This document shows, piece after piece, positions 8,111-16,657 of a stretch of DNA of 64,000 nt. Under the pieces are notes generated by a model. That model searched no databases, was not told where the DNA came from, and was given only the letters and a program-made list of their open reading frames with translations. The position numbers and the translations under genes were made by a program. The first letter of the stretch is position 1. Each line of letters begins with the position of its first letter. This DNA is from CAXXOK01 sp963663285 (GTDB taxonomy: Bacteria; Bacillota; Clostridia; Christensenellales; Aristaeellaceae). The DNA lies in the NCBI GenBank assembly GCA_963663285.2, contig CAXXNI010000004.1, forward strand, positions 806,001 through 870,000. Reading direction: 5' to 3'.

Positions 8111-9694
8111 TTACTGGCCGTTATAGGGGTGTTCCGTCAGGAAAGCGTCAAACTGGGCGGTGTATTCCGCTGCGAAGGTTTCCAGTCCGGCGTTTTCGCG
8201 TTTCTGGTCGATCTTTTCAATTGCGGCTTCGATGTCGCTTTCAAAACCGTCTTTCACGACCATAGCCAGATCATCGATGCTCGAAATCTTGGCCGATTCG
8301 CTGGATACGGATTCATCTACAAAGGAGAACCCGGAGCCGGGGTCTTTGAAGAAGGTAAGCGGGTCGGCCAGCATCTTCATATAATCCACAACGTCCTCGG
8401 GGGTGGATACGGAGTAGCGGGTCATAGAGGGCAGCCAGCTCAGCACAAAGGCGTCGAAGTTATAGGTTTTGCCGTTCTCATCGGGAATGGTTTCGTACTG
8501 GCTGTCGCCAACGGCGTTCCACTGCACGCCTTCCACGCCGTATTCAAACAGGTCGTGGTTTTCCTGGCTGGAGAAAAGCCAATCGTAGAACTGCATCACA
8601 AGATCGGGGTTTTCGCAGGTAACGGGGATGCAGGCAAAATTCCATGCCTGGTAGGTAACGCCGATCTGGCTTTGTTCACCGTTGCGCATGTTGCGGTTGG
8701 CGACAATGTAGCCCAGTTCTGCATCCGGAATGGCGCTTTCCAGCTGGCTCTTGATGCTGTCAAACGTGTCCGCACCGCGGATGAACGAGGCGGCTTTTCC
8801 GGCGATAAACTGGCCTTGGAAATCCGTTACGTTCATGCAGTCGGGGTCCACATAGCCTTTATCCATCCACTCTTTGGCAATCCGGTACGCCCACAGCGGA
8901 TCGGCCTTGGCGGGGTTGGCATCGTCCATCCACTGGTTGTATTCCTCATCCAGCGCAGGCACGATGGAGCGGGCGTAGTACGCGGTGCCGTCGTCGCGAA
9001 TGATGATGTTGTTATTCTTGCCGTCGTTATAGGTGTTGTGCTTGGTGGTCGGGGTAGCGTAGAAAGATTCCACAATGCCCGTCAACGGGTCGGTCGCACC
9101 CAGGAAGGTAAAGGGAATCATGCCCGGTTCGTTTTTAAGAATCGCTTCCCAATAGGCGATAATGCCGTCCTCATCGGTCACGGATACGCCGTATTTATCC
9201 GCCAGATCCTTGCGGTAGTAGAAGTAGCCGCCGCCGGCATAGGTTTGCGAGAAGGGAATACCGTAGACGTGGTATTCGCCGTCCGGGCCGACAAAGCTGT
9301 TCGCGTCCAGGTAATCCTGCGCAAACGCCGCTTTCAGGCCGGGATACGCATCGTTGTTAAAGTATTCATCCAGATTGACCAGCTGGCCCTTCAGCGCCAT
9401 TTCGTTCAGGCTGGGGCTGGTCCACTGCGCGGCGAAAACGCTGTCCATCGCTTCGCCGGAGGAGAGCTTGAGCGATACTTTCTGGCCGATATCGTCAAAG
9501 CCGGTGAAGATGAAATTCAGCGATGCATCCAGCGTATCGGCGGTTTCCGCTTCAAACGCTGCCAGCACCTGGTCAAAGCCGTTGGGGTAGGTTGAGTTGG
9601 AGGGTACGATAATGGTGAGCGTCGAGTGCTCCGCCAGAGCCGTACCGCATAACAGGCACAGCGCAAGCAGAATTGCCAGTAACTTTTTGGTCAT
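8111..9694 (-). CDS. Extracellular solute-binding protein of a sugar ABC importer (LplA-like)
   Basis: A 527-residue secreted binding protein. The signal peptide is MTKKLLAILLALCLLC...ALA with an Ala-x-Ala type cleavage site near residue 21. I see no standard lipobox, although Cys13 and Cys16 lie in the hydrophobic core. Length and composition fit the large LplA/YtcQ class of oligosaccharide or uronide binders. It is transcribed after its two permeases, in the order permease B, permease C, binding protein. No ATPase gene accompanies it. The ligand is unknown; placement in a glycyl radical enzyme operon suggests the importer feeds that enzyme. Confidence 0.85.
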   Translation of the reverse strand: MTKKLLAILLALCLLCGTALAEHSTLTIIVPSNSTYPNGFDQVLAAFEAETADTLDASLNFIFTGFDDIGQKVSLKLSSGEAMDSVFAAQWTSPSLNEMALKGQLVNLDEYFNNDAYPGLKAAFAQDYLDANSFVGPDGEYHVYGIPFSQTYAGGGYFYYRKDLADKYGVSVTDEDGIIAYWEAILKNEPGMIPFTFLGATDPLTGIVESFYATPTTKHNTYNDGKNNNIIIRDDGTAYYARSIVPALDEEYNQWMDDANPAKADPLWAYRIAKEWMDKGYVDPDCMNVTDFQGQFIAGKAASFIRGADTFDSIKSQLESAIPDAELGYIVANRNMRNGEQSQIGVTYQAWNFACIPVTCENPDLVMQFYDWLFSSQENHDLFEYGVEGVQWNAVGDSQYETIPDENGKTYNFDAFVLSWLPSMTRYSVSTPEDVVDYMKMLADPLTFFKDPGSGFSFVDESVSSESAKISSIDDLAMVVKDGFESDIEAAIEKIDQKRENAGLETFAAEYTAQFDAFLTEHPYNGQ

Positions 9695-9739
9695 GGTGGG
9701 GGCCTCCTTATTCTATTTTCACCGGATGCCTTCCGGCGA

Positions 9740-10654
9740 TTATCCCTTGATGGAGCCGATCAGAATACCTTTGATAAAGTACTTTTGCAGGAACGGGTAC
9801 AAAAGCACAATCGGCCCGATGGTGACCATGGCGGTCGCCATGCGCACCCCGATGGTCGGCAGCGTTACGTTGCCCATGGCAGCCAGCGCTTTGGCCCCCA
9901 TGGAGGACGTGAGAAAATCGACTTGCCGCTGGAGTTTCATAATCAAATATTGCAGCGTATACAGCTTGCTGTCGTCAATGAAAAGCAGCACCTTATACCA
10001 CTCGTTCCAAAACCCCATGGCGGCGAAAAGCCCGATGGTGGCGAAAATCGGCTTGGCGCACGGCAGGATGATGCGGAAATAGATTTGCACATCGCTCGCG
10101 CCGTCGATCTTGGCGGACTCCGCCATCGCCTCCGGCAGGGTTTGAAAATAATTGCGCATCAGGAACGTGTTAAACGCGTTCAGCGCGCCGGGCACGATGA
10201 GCACCCATAGCGTATCGCGCATATTCAATACCCGGCTGATGAGTATGTAATTGGCGACCAGACCGCCGTTAAACAGCATGGTGAAGTATAAAAACATACT
10301 GATGCCGCTGCGGTATTTCAGCGACTTGACCGACAGGGGATAGGCGAGCATCCCCGTAAGCAGGAGCGTAAGCAGCGTGCCGCCGATGGTGGTAATGATG
10401 GTGATGAGATAGGCGTTGAGCACCGAATCGGTGCCGGTAAACACCATGCGGTAGGCGGTAAAATCCAGCTGGGATACCCACAGGCTATACCCTTCGCGCA
10501 CCAGCACGTTTTCGTTGGTGAGGGAGGCGCAAAGCGCCATCCATAGCGGCATCAGGCACAGCAGTGCAAACAGCCCGGTCAGGAAATACGCGATGGCGAC
10601 CAGCACCTTGTCGCCGCGGCTTTTGCGCAGCAGGGGGGAGATTGATTTTCGCAC
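9740..10654 (-). CDS. Carbohydrate ABC transporter permease (LplC-like)
   Basis: A 304-residue inner-membrane permease with six predicted helices. The coupling-loop EAA motif reads AMAESAKIDGASDVQIYFRIILP and lies about two thirds along; the C terminus FLQKYFIKGILIGSIKG is the usual MalG/LplC ending. GTG 10654 is preferred; the upstream GTG at 10666 lies inside the AGGAGGTG ribosome site. It pairs with the permease 20 bp upstream. Confidence 0.88.
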   Translation of the reverse strand: MRKSISPLLRKSRGDKVLVAIAYFLTGLFALLCLMPLWMALCASLTNENVLVREGYSLWVSQLDFTAYRMVFTGTDSVLNAYLITIITTIGGTLLTLLLTGMLAYPLSVKSLKYRSGISMFLYFTMLFNGGLVANYILISRVLNMRDTLWVLIVPGALNAFNTFLMRNYFQTLPEAMAESAKIDGASDVQIYFRIILPCAKPIFATIGLFAAMGFWNEWYKVLLFIDDSKLYTLQYLIMKLQRQVDFLTSSMGAKALAAMGNVTLPTIGVRMATAMVTIGPIVLLYPFLQKYFIKGILIGSIKG

Positions 10655-10674
10655 GGCTTGGTTCACCTCCTAAC

Positions 10675-11601
10675 TTAAAACAGTGCGGTGTCTTTATCCA
10701 CCTTGCGTACCGTAGCGTTGGTCAAAAGTACCATCACCAGCCCGAGTACGGACTGGAACAGCCCGACTGCGGCCGACATGCCGATGTCGTTGTTGGTGCG
10801 CAGGGCGCGGTACACGTAGGTGTCGATTACATCGGTTGTAGCGCGGAGCATGGCGTTATCGCCCACTAGCGCGTAGATCATGCCGAAATCGCCGTTGAAG
10901 ATGCTGCCGACCGAAAGAATGAGCATCATGACCACGGTGGGGCGGAGCATGGGCAGGGTTAAGCGGCAGATGCACTGCCACCGGGAAGCGCCGTCGATTT
11001 TGGCAGCTTCGTACATGTTTTGGTCGATGCCGGTAATGGCCGCCAGAAAGATGACTGTGCCGTAGCCCACGCCCTTCCATAGCCTGAGGAATACGAGGAT
11101 GCCCGGCCAGACCGACGCATCCTGATAAAAGCGTACCTTGTCCCCGCCGATGAGCAGCAGGAATTTATTGATTATGCCGTCGTTGGTGCCCAGAAATGCC
11201 AGCGCGAAAATGCTGACCACCGTCCAGGAGAGAAAATTGGGCAGAAACATGAGGCTTTGGGATACCTTTTGCATGGGCTTTACAGAAAGCTCGTTGAGCA
11301 GTACAGCCATGGTGACCTGCATAAACAGCCCGGTGGAAATAAACAGGGTGTTTAAGTACAGCGTGTTAAACGTAACGGGGAGCCAATCCTCGCTGGTGAA
11401 GAAAAACTCGAAATTATTCAGCCCGACAAACTTGGAGCCGAAGCCGAAGAAGCCGGAAATGGCGTTGTAATCCACAAAGGCGAAATACAGCCCGGCCAGC
11501 GGCGCGTAGTTAAACAGCAGAATGAACAGGATTCCCGGCAGGGCCATCAGGTACAGCCACCGGTTTTTCTTTAGCTCATAGCGCAACCCTGTTTTTTGCA
11601 T
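10675..11601 (-). CDS. Carbohydrate ABC transporter permease (LplB-like)
   Basis: A 308-residue permease with six helices. An N-terminal LKKNRWLYLMALPGILF segment and the coupling loop YEAAKIDGASRWQCICRLTLP mark the LplB/YtcP class. ATG 11601 has GGGAGGG 6 bp upstream; the longer open frame to 11634 has no such site. It is the first importer gene after the glycyl radical enzyme, 66 bp downstream of its stop. Confidence 0.88.
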   Translation of the reverse strand: MQKTGLRYELKKNRWLYLMALPGILFILLFNYAPLAGLYFAFVDYNAISGFFGFGSKFVGLNNFEFFFTSEDWLPVTFNTLYLNTLFISTGLFMQVTMAVLLNELSVKPMQKVSQSLMFLPNFLSWTVVSIFALAFLGTNDGIINKFLLLIGGDKVRFYQDASVWPGILVFLRLWKGVGYGTVIFLAAITGIDQNMYEAAKIDGASRWQCICRLTLPMLRPTVVMMLILSVGSIFNGDFGMIYALVGDNAMLRATTDVIDTYVYRALRTNNDIGMSAAVGLFQSVLGLVMVLLTNATVRKVDKDTALF

Positions 11602-11667
11602 GCGGTTCCCTCCCGTAACGTTGTGCCCGCCCATGCCGGGGACGGAGCCATGGAATGAGTAAGCGGG

Positions 11668-13815
11668 TCAGGCTTCTTCCGCCGCGATGAAGCGGTCGAC
11701 AACCAATTGGCGAAATTCGGGCGACAGTGTGGCAAAGTACGCCGTAAAGCCCGTAACGCGCACTACCAGATCCGGGTAGAGCATGGGATCTTTATGGGCG
11801 GCCATCAGCTTTTCTTTATCCAGCACGTTCAGGTTAATCAGTGTGCCGCCTTTTTGCATGTGGGTTTTCAAAATCTGCTCCACCCGCTCTACGCCGCCTT
11901 CTTCCGCTGAAAGGCCGGGGTCAAACTCCAGTTGCAGGGGGCAGGTGTTGCCGTAGCCGGTTTGGATGTCCGCAACGCCTGTTGCCATGGCGGTAACAGC
12001 GCCGTCCTTGCGGAACCCCGGGTTGGGGTTGGCACCGTGGCTGACGGGCGCGCCCGCGTGCCGCCCGTTGGGCGTTGCACCGACTTCCTTGCCAAAGGCG
12101 ATGGTGCTGGACCAGCTAAACCAGCCCGGTACCAGCGAAACGCCTTCCGGCATGGGTTGGGCGGCAACGGTAGCCGCGTACAGGTTACTGACCCGCTTGG
12201 CCCAGCGATCGCCTAACGTATTGCCGCCGCAATAGCGCGGCGAGGTTTGCAGCATCAGGCGCAGGCGTTCACCATCCACACCCGCGAAATCGCTGCACAG
12301 GGCTTGGTACACCGTGGCAAAATCGCAGCGTTTTTCTTTTACGATGCGCTGCTCCAGCGCGGCGAAGGAATCGGCAATCGTGCCCAGTCCCACGCCGTCC
12401 ACCCCGATGGTTTTCAGGCGCGCACAAACGCTGATGTCCTCGCCCTTTTCCAGCGTATCTTCCATCATCAGGTTCATCACCAGCTCCGGCATGACGTACT
12501 GCTGCTTGGCCAGATGCAGCCGAATGCCCTCGGCGGTGACGGCGACTGCGCGAGCCAGATGGGTTTGCAGGCGGGTAAACAATTCTTCCAGCCCCGGTTC
12601 TTGGCTTTGCGCCATCATCTCGTCCAATGCGAGACGGAAAACTTTGGCTACGTTGATTTTGACGCAGTCGTTCAGCGGGTATTCCGTGCCGGGCACCGCC
12701 ATCCAGTTGCAGCCTACCGCGATGCGGCGCGCTGCGTCCAGATGGGTAACGCCGGGGTTGCGCTCGTACTGCATCAGCCCCTTGGCGCAGGAAAAACGCG
12801 GCCAACCGTTGCGGTCGACAAAAATGCAGGCCACCGCCTTATGCAAAAAAACGGGGTCGATGGCTTCGTGCATGCGGACGGTCAAGTTGGCGGAGGTGTT
12901 GAGCCGGTGCGCCGCATCCAGCACCAGATAGGAAAGCGGATTGGTCAGGTCATTTCCGTTTTCGTCCGCGCCGGACAGCTGGTGGTAATGTGTGTCGATC
13001 AGCAGCAGATTGGCGAGGATAAAAATCGCCTTTTCATCGTCCAGCCGCTTTTGCACGATGTCTTTTTGGTAGTAGGGGTATAAAAGCACATCCAAATTGC
13101 AGCCCGCGCCGTCCCGATCGTAAATGCGGGAGACGACCGAAAACCAGCTGATCCACTGGCAGGCCTCGTGGAAGGTTTCCGGCGGGGACAGGCGAATGGC
13201 CTGATTAACGCTGAGCATCTCCCGCAGGGTAACGGTCAGCTCGGGGCGGGTTTCCTCGCGCAGCAGCTGCTCGATCTTTGCGATGTGCAAATCAATAAAC
13301 TGGATTATGGCGCGTACCGTAATCTCTTCGGCCAGATAAAACTCCGCCTTTTGCGGGTTGCGGCGGCGGCAGGCTTCGATTTTGTGCAGCAGTCCGCCAA
13401 ACCCCAGCCTGAGCCCGATGCGGTAATCACACGCAAAATGCGCATCCGCGCCGATGCCGCTGTTGATGCCGTATTTTTGCTGCTCGGGTTTTAAGTGCTC
13501 GTAGGGATACAGCTTTGCAAAACTGCCGTCCCGGTAATAGGGCATCATATCCGCCCAGCGCCCGCAGAGAATTTCCAGTGGGTCCACGTATACCGGATGG
13601 TTTTGCAGCATCGCCTGAAAATTGAGCGCGTTGCCGATGGCGCCGTAAAAAAAGGGCTTATCGCCAGTCGGCAGCGGCGTAAAACAGTAGCCCTCCGGCA
13701 GGGGAATGGTGCCGTAATCGTCGCTGTCCATATAGCCGTTTTGGCGTGTTTTTTCCAGCGTGTGCTGTATTTTCTTTTCGCGAAGCAAAGTAATTCGATC
13801 CTGATAGCTCATCAT
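11668..13815 (-). CDS. Glycyl radical enzyme of unknown substrate
   Basis: A 715-residue pyruvate-formate-lyase-family enzyme. The conserved glycyl radical loop is RVTGFTAYF with Gly689, 27 residues from the C terminus. The thiyl-radical cysteine is Cys369 in VGCNWMAVPGTEY. That loop lacks the Cys-Cys pair of pyruvate formate-lyase and the CxE signature of glycerol, propanediol, choline or hydroxyproline-type enzymes, so none of those activities is indicated. ATG 13815 has GGGAGG 8 bp upstream and overlaps the activase stop codon. It sits between activase and sugar importer under LacI control, so a carbohydrate or polyol derivative is the likely substrate. Cytoplasmic and oxygen-sensitive. 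Confidence 0.88.
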   Translation of the reverse strand: MMSYQDRITLLREKKIQHTLEKTRQNGYMDSDDYGTIPLPEGYCFTPLPTGDKPFFYGAIGNALNFQAMLQNHPVYVDPLEILCGRWADMMPYYRDGSFAKLYPYEHLKPEQQKYGINSGIGADAHFACDYRIGLRLGFGGLLHKIEACRRRNPQKAEFYLAEEITVRAIIQFIDLHIAKIEQLLREETRPELTVTLREMLSVNQAIRLSPPETFHEACQWISWFSVVSRIYDRDGAGCNLDVLLYPYYQKDIVQKRLDDEKAIFILANLLLIDTHYHQLSGADENGNDLTNPLSYLVLDAAHRLNTSANLTVRMHEAIDPVFLHKAVACIFVDRNGWPRFSCAKGLMQYERNPGVTHLDAARRIAVGCNWMAVPGTEYPLNDCVKINVAKVFRLALDEMMAQSQEPGLEELFTRLQTHLARAVAVTAEGIRLHLAKQQYVMPELVMNLMMEDTLEKGEDISVCARLKTIGVDGVGLGTIADSFAALEQRIVKEKRCDFATVYQALCSDFAGVDGERLRLMLQTSPRYCGGNTLGDRWAKRVSNLYAATVAAQPMPEGVSLVPGWFSWSSTIAFGKEVGATPNGRHAGAPVSHGANPNPGFRKDGAVTAMATGVADIQTGYGNTCPLQLEFDPGLSAEEGGVERVEQILKTHMQKGGTLINLNVLDKEKLMAAHKDPMLYPDLVVRVTGFTAYFATLSPEFRQLVVDRFIAAEEA

Positions 13816-14639
13816 ACGGCAATCCTCCCGGCAATGCGCACATTTTGGCAAAATTGGCCGGCAATGCGCGCCAGCTCGTTCATTCTTTCGGAACTGGGGG
13901 TGATAAAGCGCTCCTGCTCAAACTGCCCTTTGCTAAGTCCCAGCGGGTGGTAGGGGAGCAGCTCGTAATACATAAGCGTAGGCAGTTTGCCTGCAAAGGC
14001 GGCGATGGCGGCAATATCCTCATCCGTGGCGTTTACGCCGCCGATGACGGGCGTGCGCACGATTAGTGGGCGGTCGATTGCCTGCAAATTGCGTAAAATG
14101 GTTTCGTTGCCCGCGCCGGTGTAGCGCTTGTGCTTGTTGCTGTCCATCAGCTTCAGGTCGGCCATGACCAGATCGCAATGCGGCAATACCGCCGCCAGCG
14201 TATCCGCAGAGCAGAAAAGGCAGGTTTCGATGGCGGTATGCACACCGGCTTCATGCAATCGCCGCAGCAGGGCGGCGGCAAAAGCGCTTTGCGCGGTCGG
14301 CTCGCCGCCGGAAAGGGTAACCCCGCCGGAGAGGGTTACGCCACTGGCGGCGCCGTAGTAGGCTTGATCCTCCAGCGCGATGGCGGCGGCTTCCTCTACC
14401 GTCATGGGAGTGCCGCATTCTACCCGCGCCCCTGAAAAGCAGCCCTCCGCGCAGTGCCCGCAATGGATGCACCGCTCTGGGTGAAAAATGGTTTCCGGTT
14501 CAAAACGGATGGTTTCCGGATTGTGGCACCATGCGCAGTGCAAAGGGCACCCCTTGCAAAACAGTGTCGTGCGAATACCCGGCCCATCGTGAACCGAGCA
14601 GCGCTGCACACTTGCGATCATCCCCTGTGGTAAAGCCAT
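13812..14639 (-). CDS. Glycyl radical enzyme activating enzyme (radical SAM)
   Basis: A 275-residue activase. The radical-SAM cluster motif is CKGCPLHCAWC (CX3CX2C core), followed by a ferredoxin-like insertion CIHCGHCAEGC that probably binds an auxiliary [4Fe-4S] cluster. It abstracts hydrogen from Gly689 of the enzyme encoded directly downstream, and the two genes overlap by 4 bp. ATG 14639 follows GGAGG by 6 bp. The oddity is an in-frame duplication of six residues just before the SAM-binding GGEP motif (GVTLSG twice). It is the first gene of the operon, under the promoter at 14718-14746. Confidence 0.88.
   Translation of the reverse strand: MALPQGMIASVQRCSVHDGPGIRTTLFCKGCPLHCAWCHNPETIRFEPETIFHPERCIHCGHCAEGCFSGARVECGTPMTVEEAAAIALEDQAYYGAASGVTLSGGVTLSGGEPTAQSAFAAALLRRLHEAGVHTAIETCLFCSADTLAAVLPHCDLVMADLKLMDSNKHKRYTGAGNETILRNLQAIDRPLIVRTPVIGGVNATDEDIAAIAAFAGKLPTLMYYELLPYHPLGLSKGQFEQERFITPSSERMNELARIAGQFCQNVRIAGRIAV
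14307..14342 (-). repeat. 18-bp in-frame tandem duplication in the activase GGEP region
   Basis: Bases 14307-14324 and 14325-14342 encode GVTLSG twice and differ at three synonymous positions. The duplication is therefore not an assembly stutter. Confidence 0.85.
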
Positions 14640-14696
14640 GGGTTTCCTCCGTAATGCGGGTGACTTTGGACACGGTTTACAACCCGTTTTCTGGTT

Positions 14697-14710
14697 ATCA
14701 AACGTTTGAT
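14697..14710. promoter_or_regulatory. LacI-type operator of the glycyl radical operon
   Basis: Perfect 14-bp palindrome ATCAAACGTTTGAT with the central CG typical of LacI-family sites. It lies just downstream of the -10 element of the operon promoter. A one-mismatch copy lies upstream of the lacI gene at 15847-15860. Confidence 0.8.
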
Positions 14711-14717
14711 TAACTAT

Positions 14718-14746
14718 ATACTACCATAACGTACATCGGCAGTCAA
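14718..14746 (-). promoter_or_regulatory. Sigma-A promoter of the glycyl radical operon
   Basis: On the minus strand TTGACT (14741-14746), a 17-bp spacer and TAGTAT (14718-14723). The operator follows 7 bp later, where bound repressor would block initiation. Confidence 0.72.
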
Positions 14747-14764
14747 GCCGGTAAATGATCTTTT

Positions 14765-15781
14765 TTATTTTGAGGGCAACATTAGCTGTGGTGCAAGGCT
14801 GACGGAAGCGACCCGCTCGCCGGAGACGGCGCGCAAAAGACTGCTGACAGCCAAACGCCCCACCTCGTACGCGGGCTGATAAATCGAGGGAAACGGCCTT
14901 TCCAGCAGGGGCATAAAGCTTAAATAGTCAAAGCCGGTAATGGTGTAGTCCTCCGGCGAAAGCCCGGACGCCAGCAGCGCTTCACGCACACCGACGGCGA
15001 TTACGTCGCTGACGCAGGCGATGGTATGGGGAATCCGCTGTTTTTTCGATACCATCCTCTGGATGACGTCAATCCCGTTTTGCAGGTTAAAATCATCGCA
15101 TTCCACGGTTGCAACCGTCGCCCCGCCTTCGGCTGCCGTTTGCAAAAAGGCTTCTTCCCTGCGGCGCATTAAATGGTGAATGTACAATATATCCCGGTGT
15201 CCCTGCGTTAGCAGGTGCGTCGCCATCAGTGCGCCGCCCTGCGCGTCGTCTACATCCACATAAAGCGTACCGGGAATGTTAAACCGCTCCATGCAGAATA
15301 CGACTTTAATGTCGTGCTCCACAAGCTGGCGCAGCATATCGCCGATTTCGTCTGCCATGGGCATATAGGGGTTGGGGGCGTAAATCAGTCCGTCGATATT
15401 CATTTTTTGTACCGCGTGTACGGCCTTTTTTTCCTCTTCGTTGCCGCGGTAATAGCGGTAGATAAAATCGTATCCGCAATCCTTGGAGCCTTCCACCAGC
15501 CCGCGCAGCAACTCGGTATAAATGGAAATAGAGTAGTTTACGCCCAGCGGCATGATCACGGCGATCAACTCGTTTTTACCCATACGCAGGTTGCGGGCGC
15601 GCATATCGGGCGAATAATTCAGCTCTTTTGCGGCCTTGCGCACGCGCTGAATCACCTCGTCGGAAGCCGAGGTGTTGCCCATGCTGCGGCTGAGAATGCG
15701 GGACACCATGGAAACCGATACGCCGGCGGCTTGCGCAACGTCGCTGAGCTTTGGTTTATCTCGTTTTTCCGGTCTGGCCAC
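14765..15781 (-). CDS. LacI-family transcriptional repressor
   Basis: A 338-residue regulator. The helix-turn-helix and hinge read PKLSDVAQAAGVSVSMVSRI through NYSPDMRARNLR (about residues 10-65), followed by a periplasmic-binding-protein-like sugar domain ending in YEVGRLAVSSLLRA. GTG 15781 is preferred because AAAGGG lies 8 bp upstream; GTG 15790 overlaps that site. It is encoded just upstream of, and in the same direction as, the glycyl radical operon, and the same palindrome occurs at both promoters. It therefore probably represses both itself and the operon until the imported sugar or its phosphate is present. Confidence 0.88.
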   Translation of the reverse strand: MARPEKRDKPKLSDVAQAAGVSVSMVSRILSRSMGNTSASDEVIQRVRKAAKELNYSPDMRARNLRMGKNELIAVIMPLGVNYSISIYTELLRGLVEGSKDCGYDFIYRYYRGNEEEKKAVHAVQKMNIDGLIYAPNPYMPMADEIGDMLRQLVEHDIKVVFCMERFNIPGTLYVDVDDAQGGALMATHLLTQGHRDILYIHHLMRRREEAFLQTAAEGGATVATVECDDFNLQNGIDVIQRMVSKKQRIPHTIACVSDVIAVGVREALLASGLSPEDYTITGFDYLSFMPLLERPFPSIYQPAYEVGRLAVSSLLRAVSGERVASVSLAPQLMLPSK

Positions 15782-15846
15782 AGCACTCACCCTTTACTGT
15801 GTTTTATGTTTTGGTCATTATATCATCTTTGTCAAATCGACATAAA

Positions 15847-15868
15847 ATCAAACGATTGATATATTATA
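15847..15868 (-). promoter_or_regulatory. LacI operator and -10 element of the lacI gene
   Basis: ATCAAACGATTGAT at 15847-15860 differs by one base from the operon operator. On the minus strand TATAAT (15863-15868) lies 2 bp upstream, with a weak TTGTGT 17 bp further. This indicates autoregulation. A second TATAAT lies nearer the gene at about 15814-15819. Confidence 0.65.
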
Positions 15869-16244
15869 CCACACCGGAAAGGAGAACACAATCCCGACTT
15901 GAATGATGGAGAATAAAAAGAAATGATCTACATATCAAGATGCAACGTTACTTGTATACCTACAAAATTAATTCTTTGCTTTGCGAGCAACTTTATATAT
16001 CCTCCACATGATTGTGACTTGGTAAGAATACTCAAATTGATTATACAGAGCGTATTTTCAGTGTATTTGTTATGATCATTATTTTACTATATTTTCTAGA
16101 TTTATCAATGCAATAGAATAAAAGACGGTGTTTTCCTTACGATTATTTCTGCCGAAACACGGTGTCGCCCTGGAGGTTTTACCTATGCAAAACAGCATGG
16201 AAATAAAACTATTACAGGGGAAGCAAGGCACATCCCGGCTCCCT
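15869..16244. other. AT-rich 376-bp intergenic region
   Basis: Between lacI and padR. I see no ribosome site paired with a coding-like frame, and no terminator with a clear T-tract. The rightward 80-codon frame at 16128 runs into padR antisense and is not credible. Confidence 0.4.
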
Positions 16245-16547
16245 TTACAGCTCCCTTGTCAGTTCCACAATTTTCTCTTTGGCCTGTGCAAGCACATTCT
16301 CGCCTTCGGGCGTGACGCTGTAATATTTGCGTATTTTGCCCCCGACGGTTTTATTTTGCATGGTCAATAAGCCATCGCGTGTTAAGCTGTGCAGTATGGG
16401 GTACAACGTGCCTGCGCTGATGCGGTAGCCGTGGCGGGCGAGCTCCTCCAGCATCCAGCTGCCAAAAACGGGCTGTTGTTTGGCGTGGTGCAGGATGTGG
16501 ATTTGGATATAACCTAAAAACAGTTTGCGTAAGACCGTATCTTGCAT
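16245..16547 (-). CDS. PadR-family transcriptional regulator
   Basis: A 100-residue winged-helix repressor. YIQIHILHHAKQQPVFGSWMLEEL and the winged segment ISAGTLYPILHSLTRDGLL with YYSVTPEGENVL are typical PadR, and the C-terminal dimerisation helix is short (PadR-s2 size). ATG 16547 has a GGGGG run 8 bp upstream; the longer frame to 16742 runs through the divergent promoter. It is divergent from the FetAB-like operon, with a 15-bp dyad between them. Confidence 0.85.
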   Translation of the reverse strand: MQDTVLRKLFLGYIQIHILHHAKQQPVFGSWMLEELARHGYRISAGTLYPILHSLTRDGLLTMQNKTVGGKIRKYYSVTPEGENVLAQAKEKIVELTREL

Positions 16548-16595
16548 CTGCTCGCCCCCAGTGTTATAATATCGGGAATCAATAACGAAAACCAA

Positions 16596-16610
16596 TATCG
16601 AATATCGATA
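16596..16610. promoter_or_regulatory. Probable PadR operator
   Basis: TATCGA-N3-TCGATA is a perfect 6-bp inverted repeat midway in the 110-bp divergent region between padR and the ABC genes. Confidence 0.6.
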
Positions 16611-16657
16611 ACGTATTGTACACCGCTTCACAACAGCCGTCAAGGAGGAACTGAGGA

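Noticed and set aside
8027..9595. 522-codon plus-strand open frame
   Set aside because: It lies antisense to the well-supported binding-protein gene, with no ribosome site; GC-rich codon bias of the real gene opens the opposite frame.
11668..13815. Glycyl radical enzyme as pyruvate formate-lyase or choline TMA-lyase
   Set aside because: The active-site loop GCNW has neither the Cys-Cys pair of the former nor the CxE motif of the latter, and the operon lacks their usual partners.
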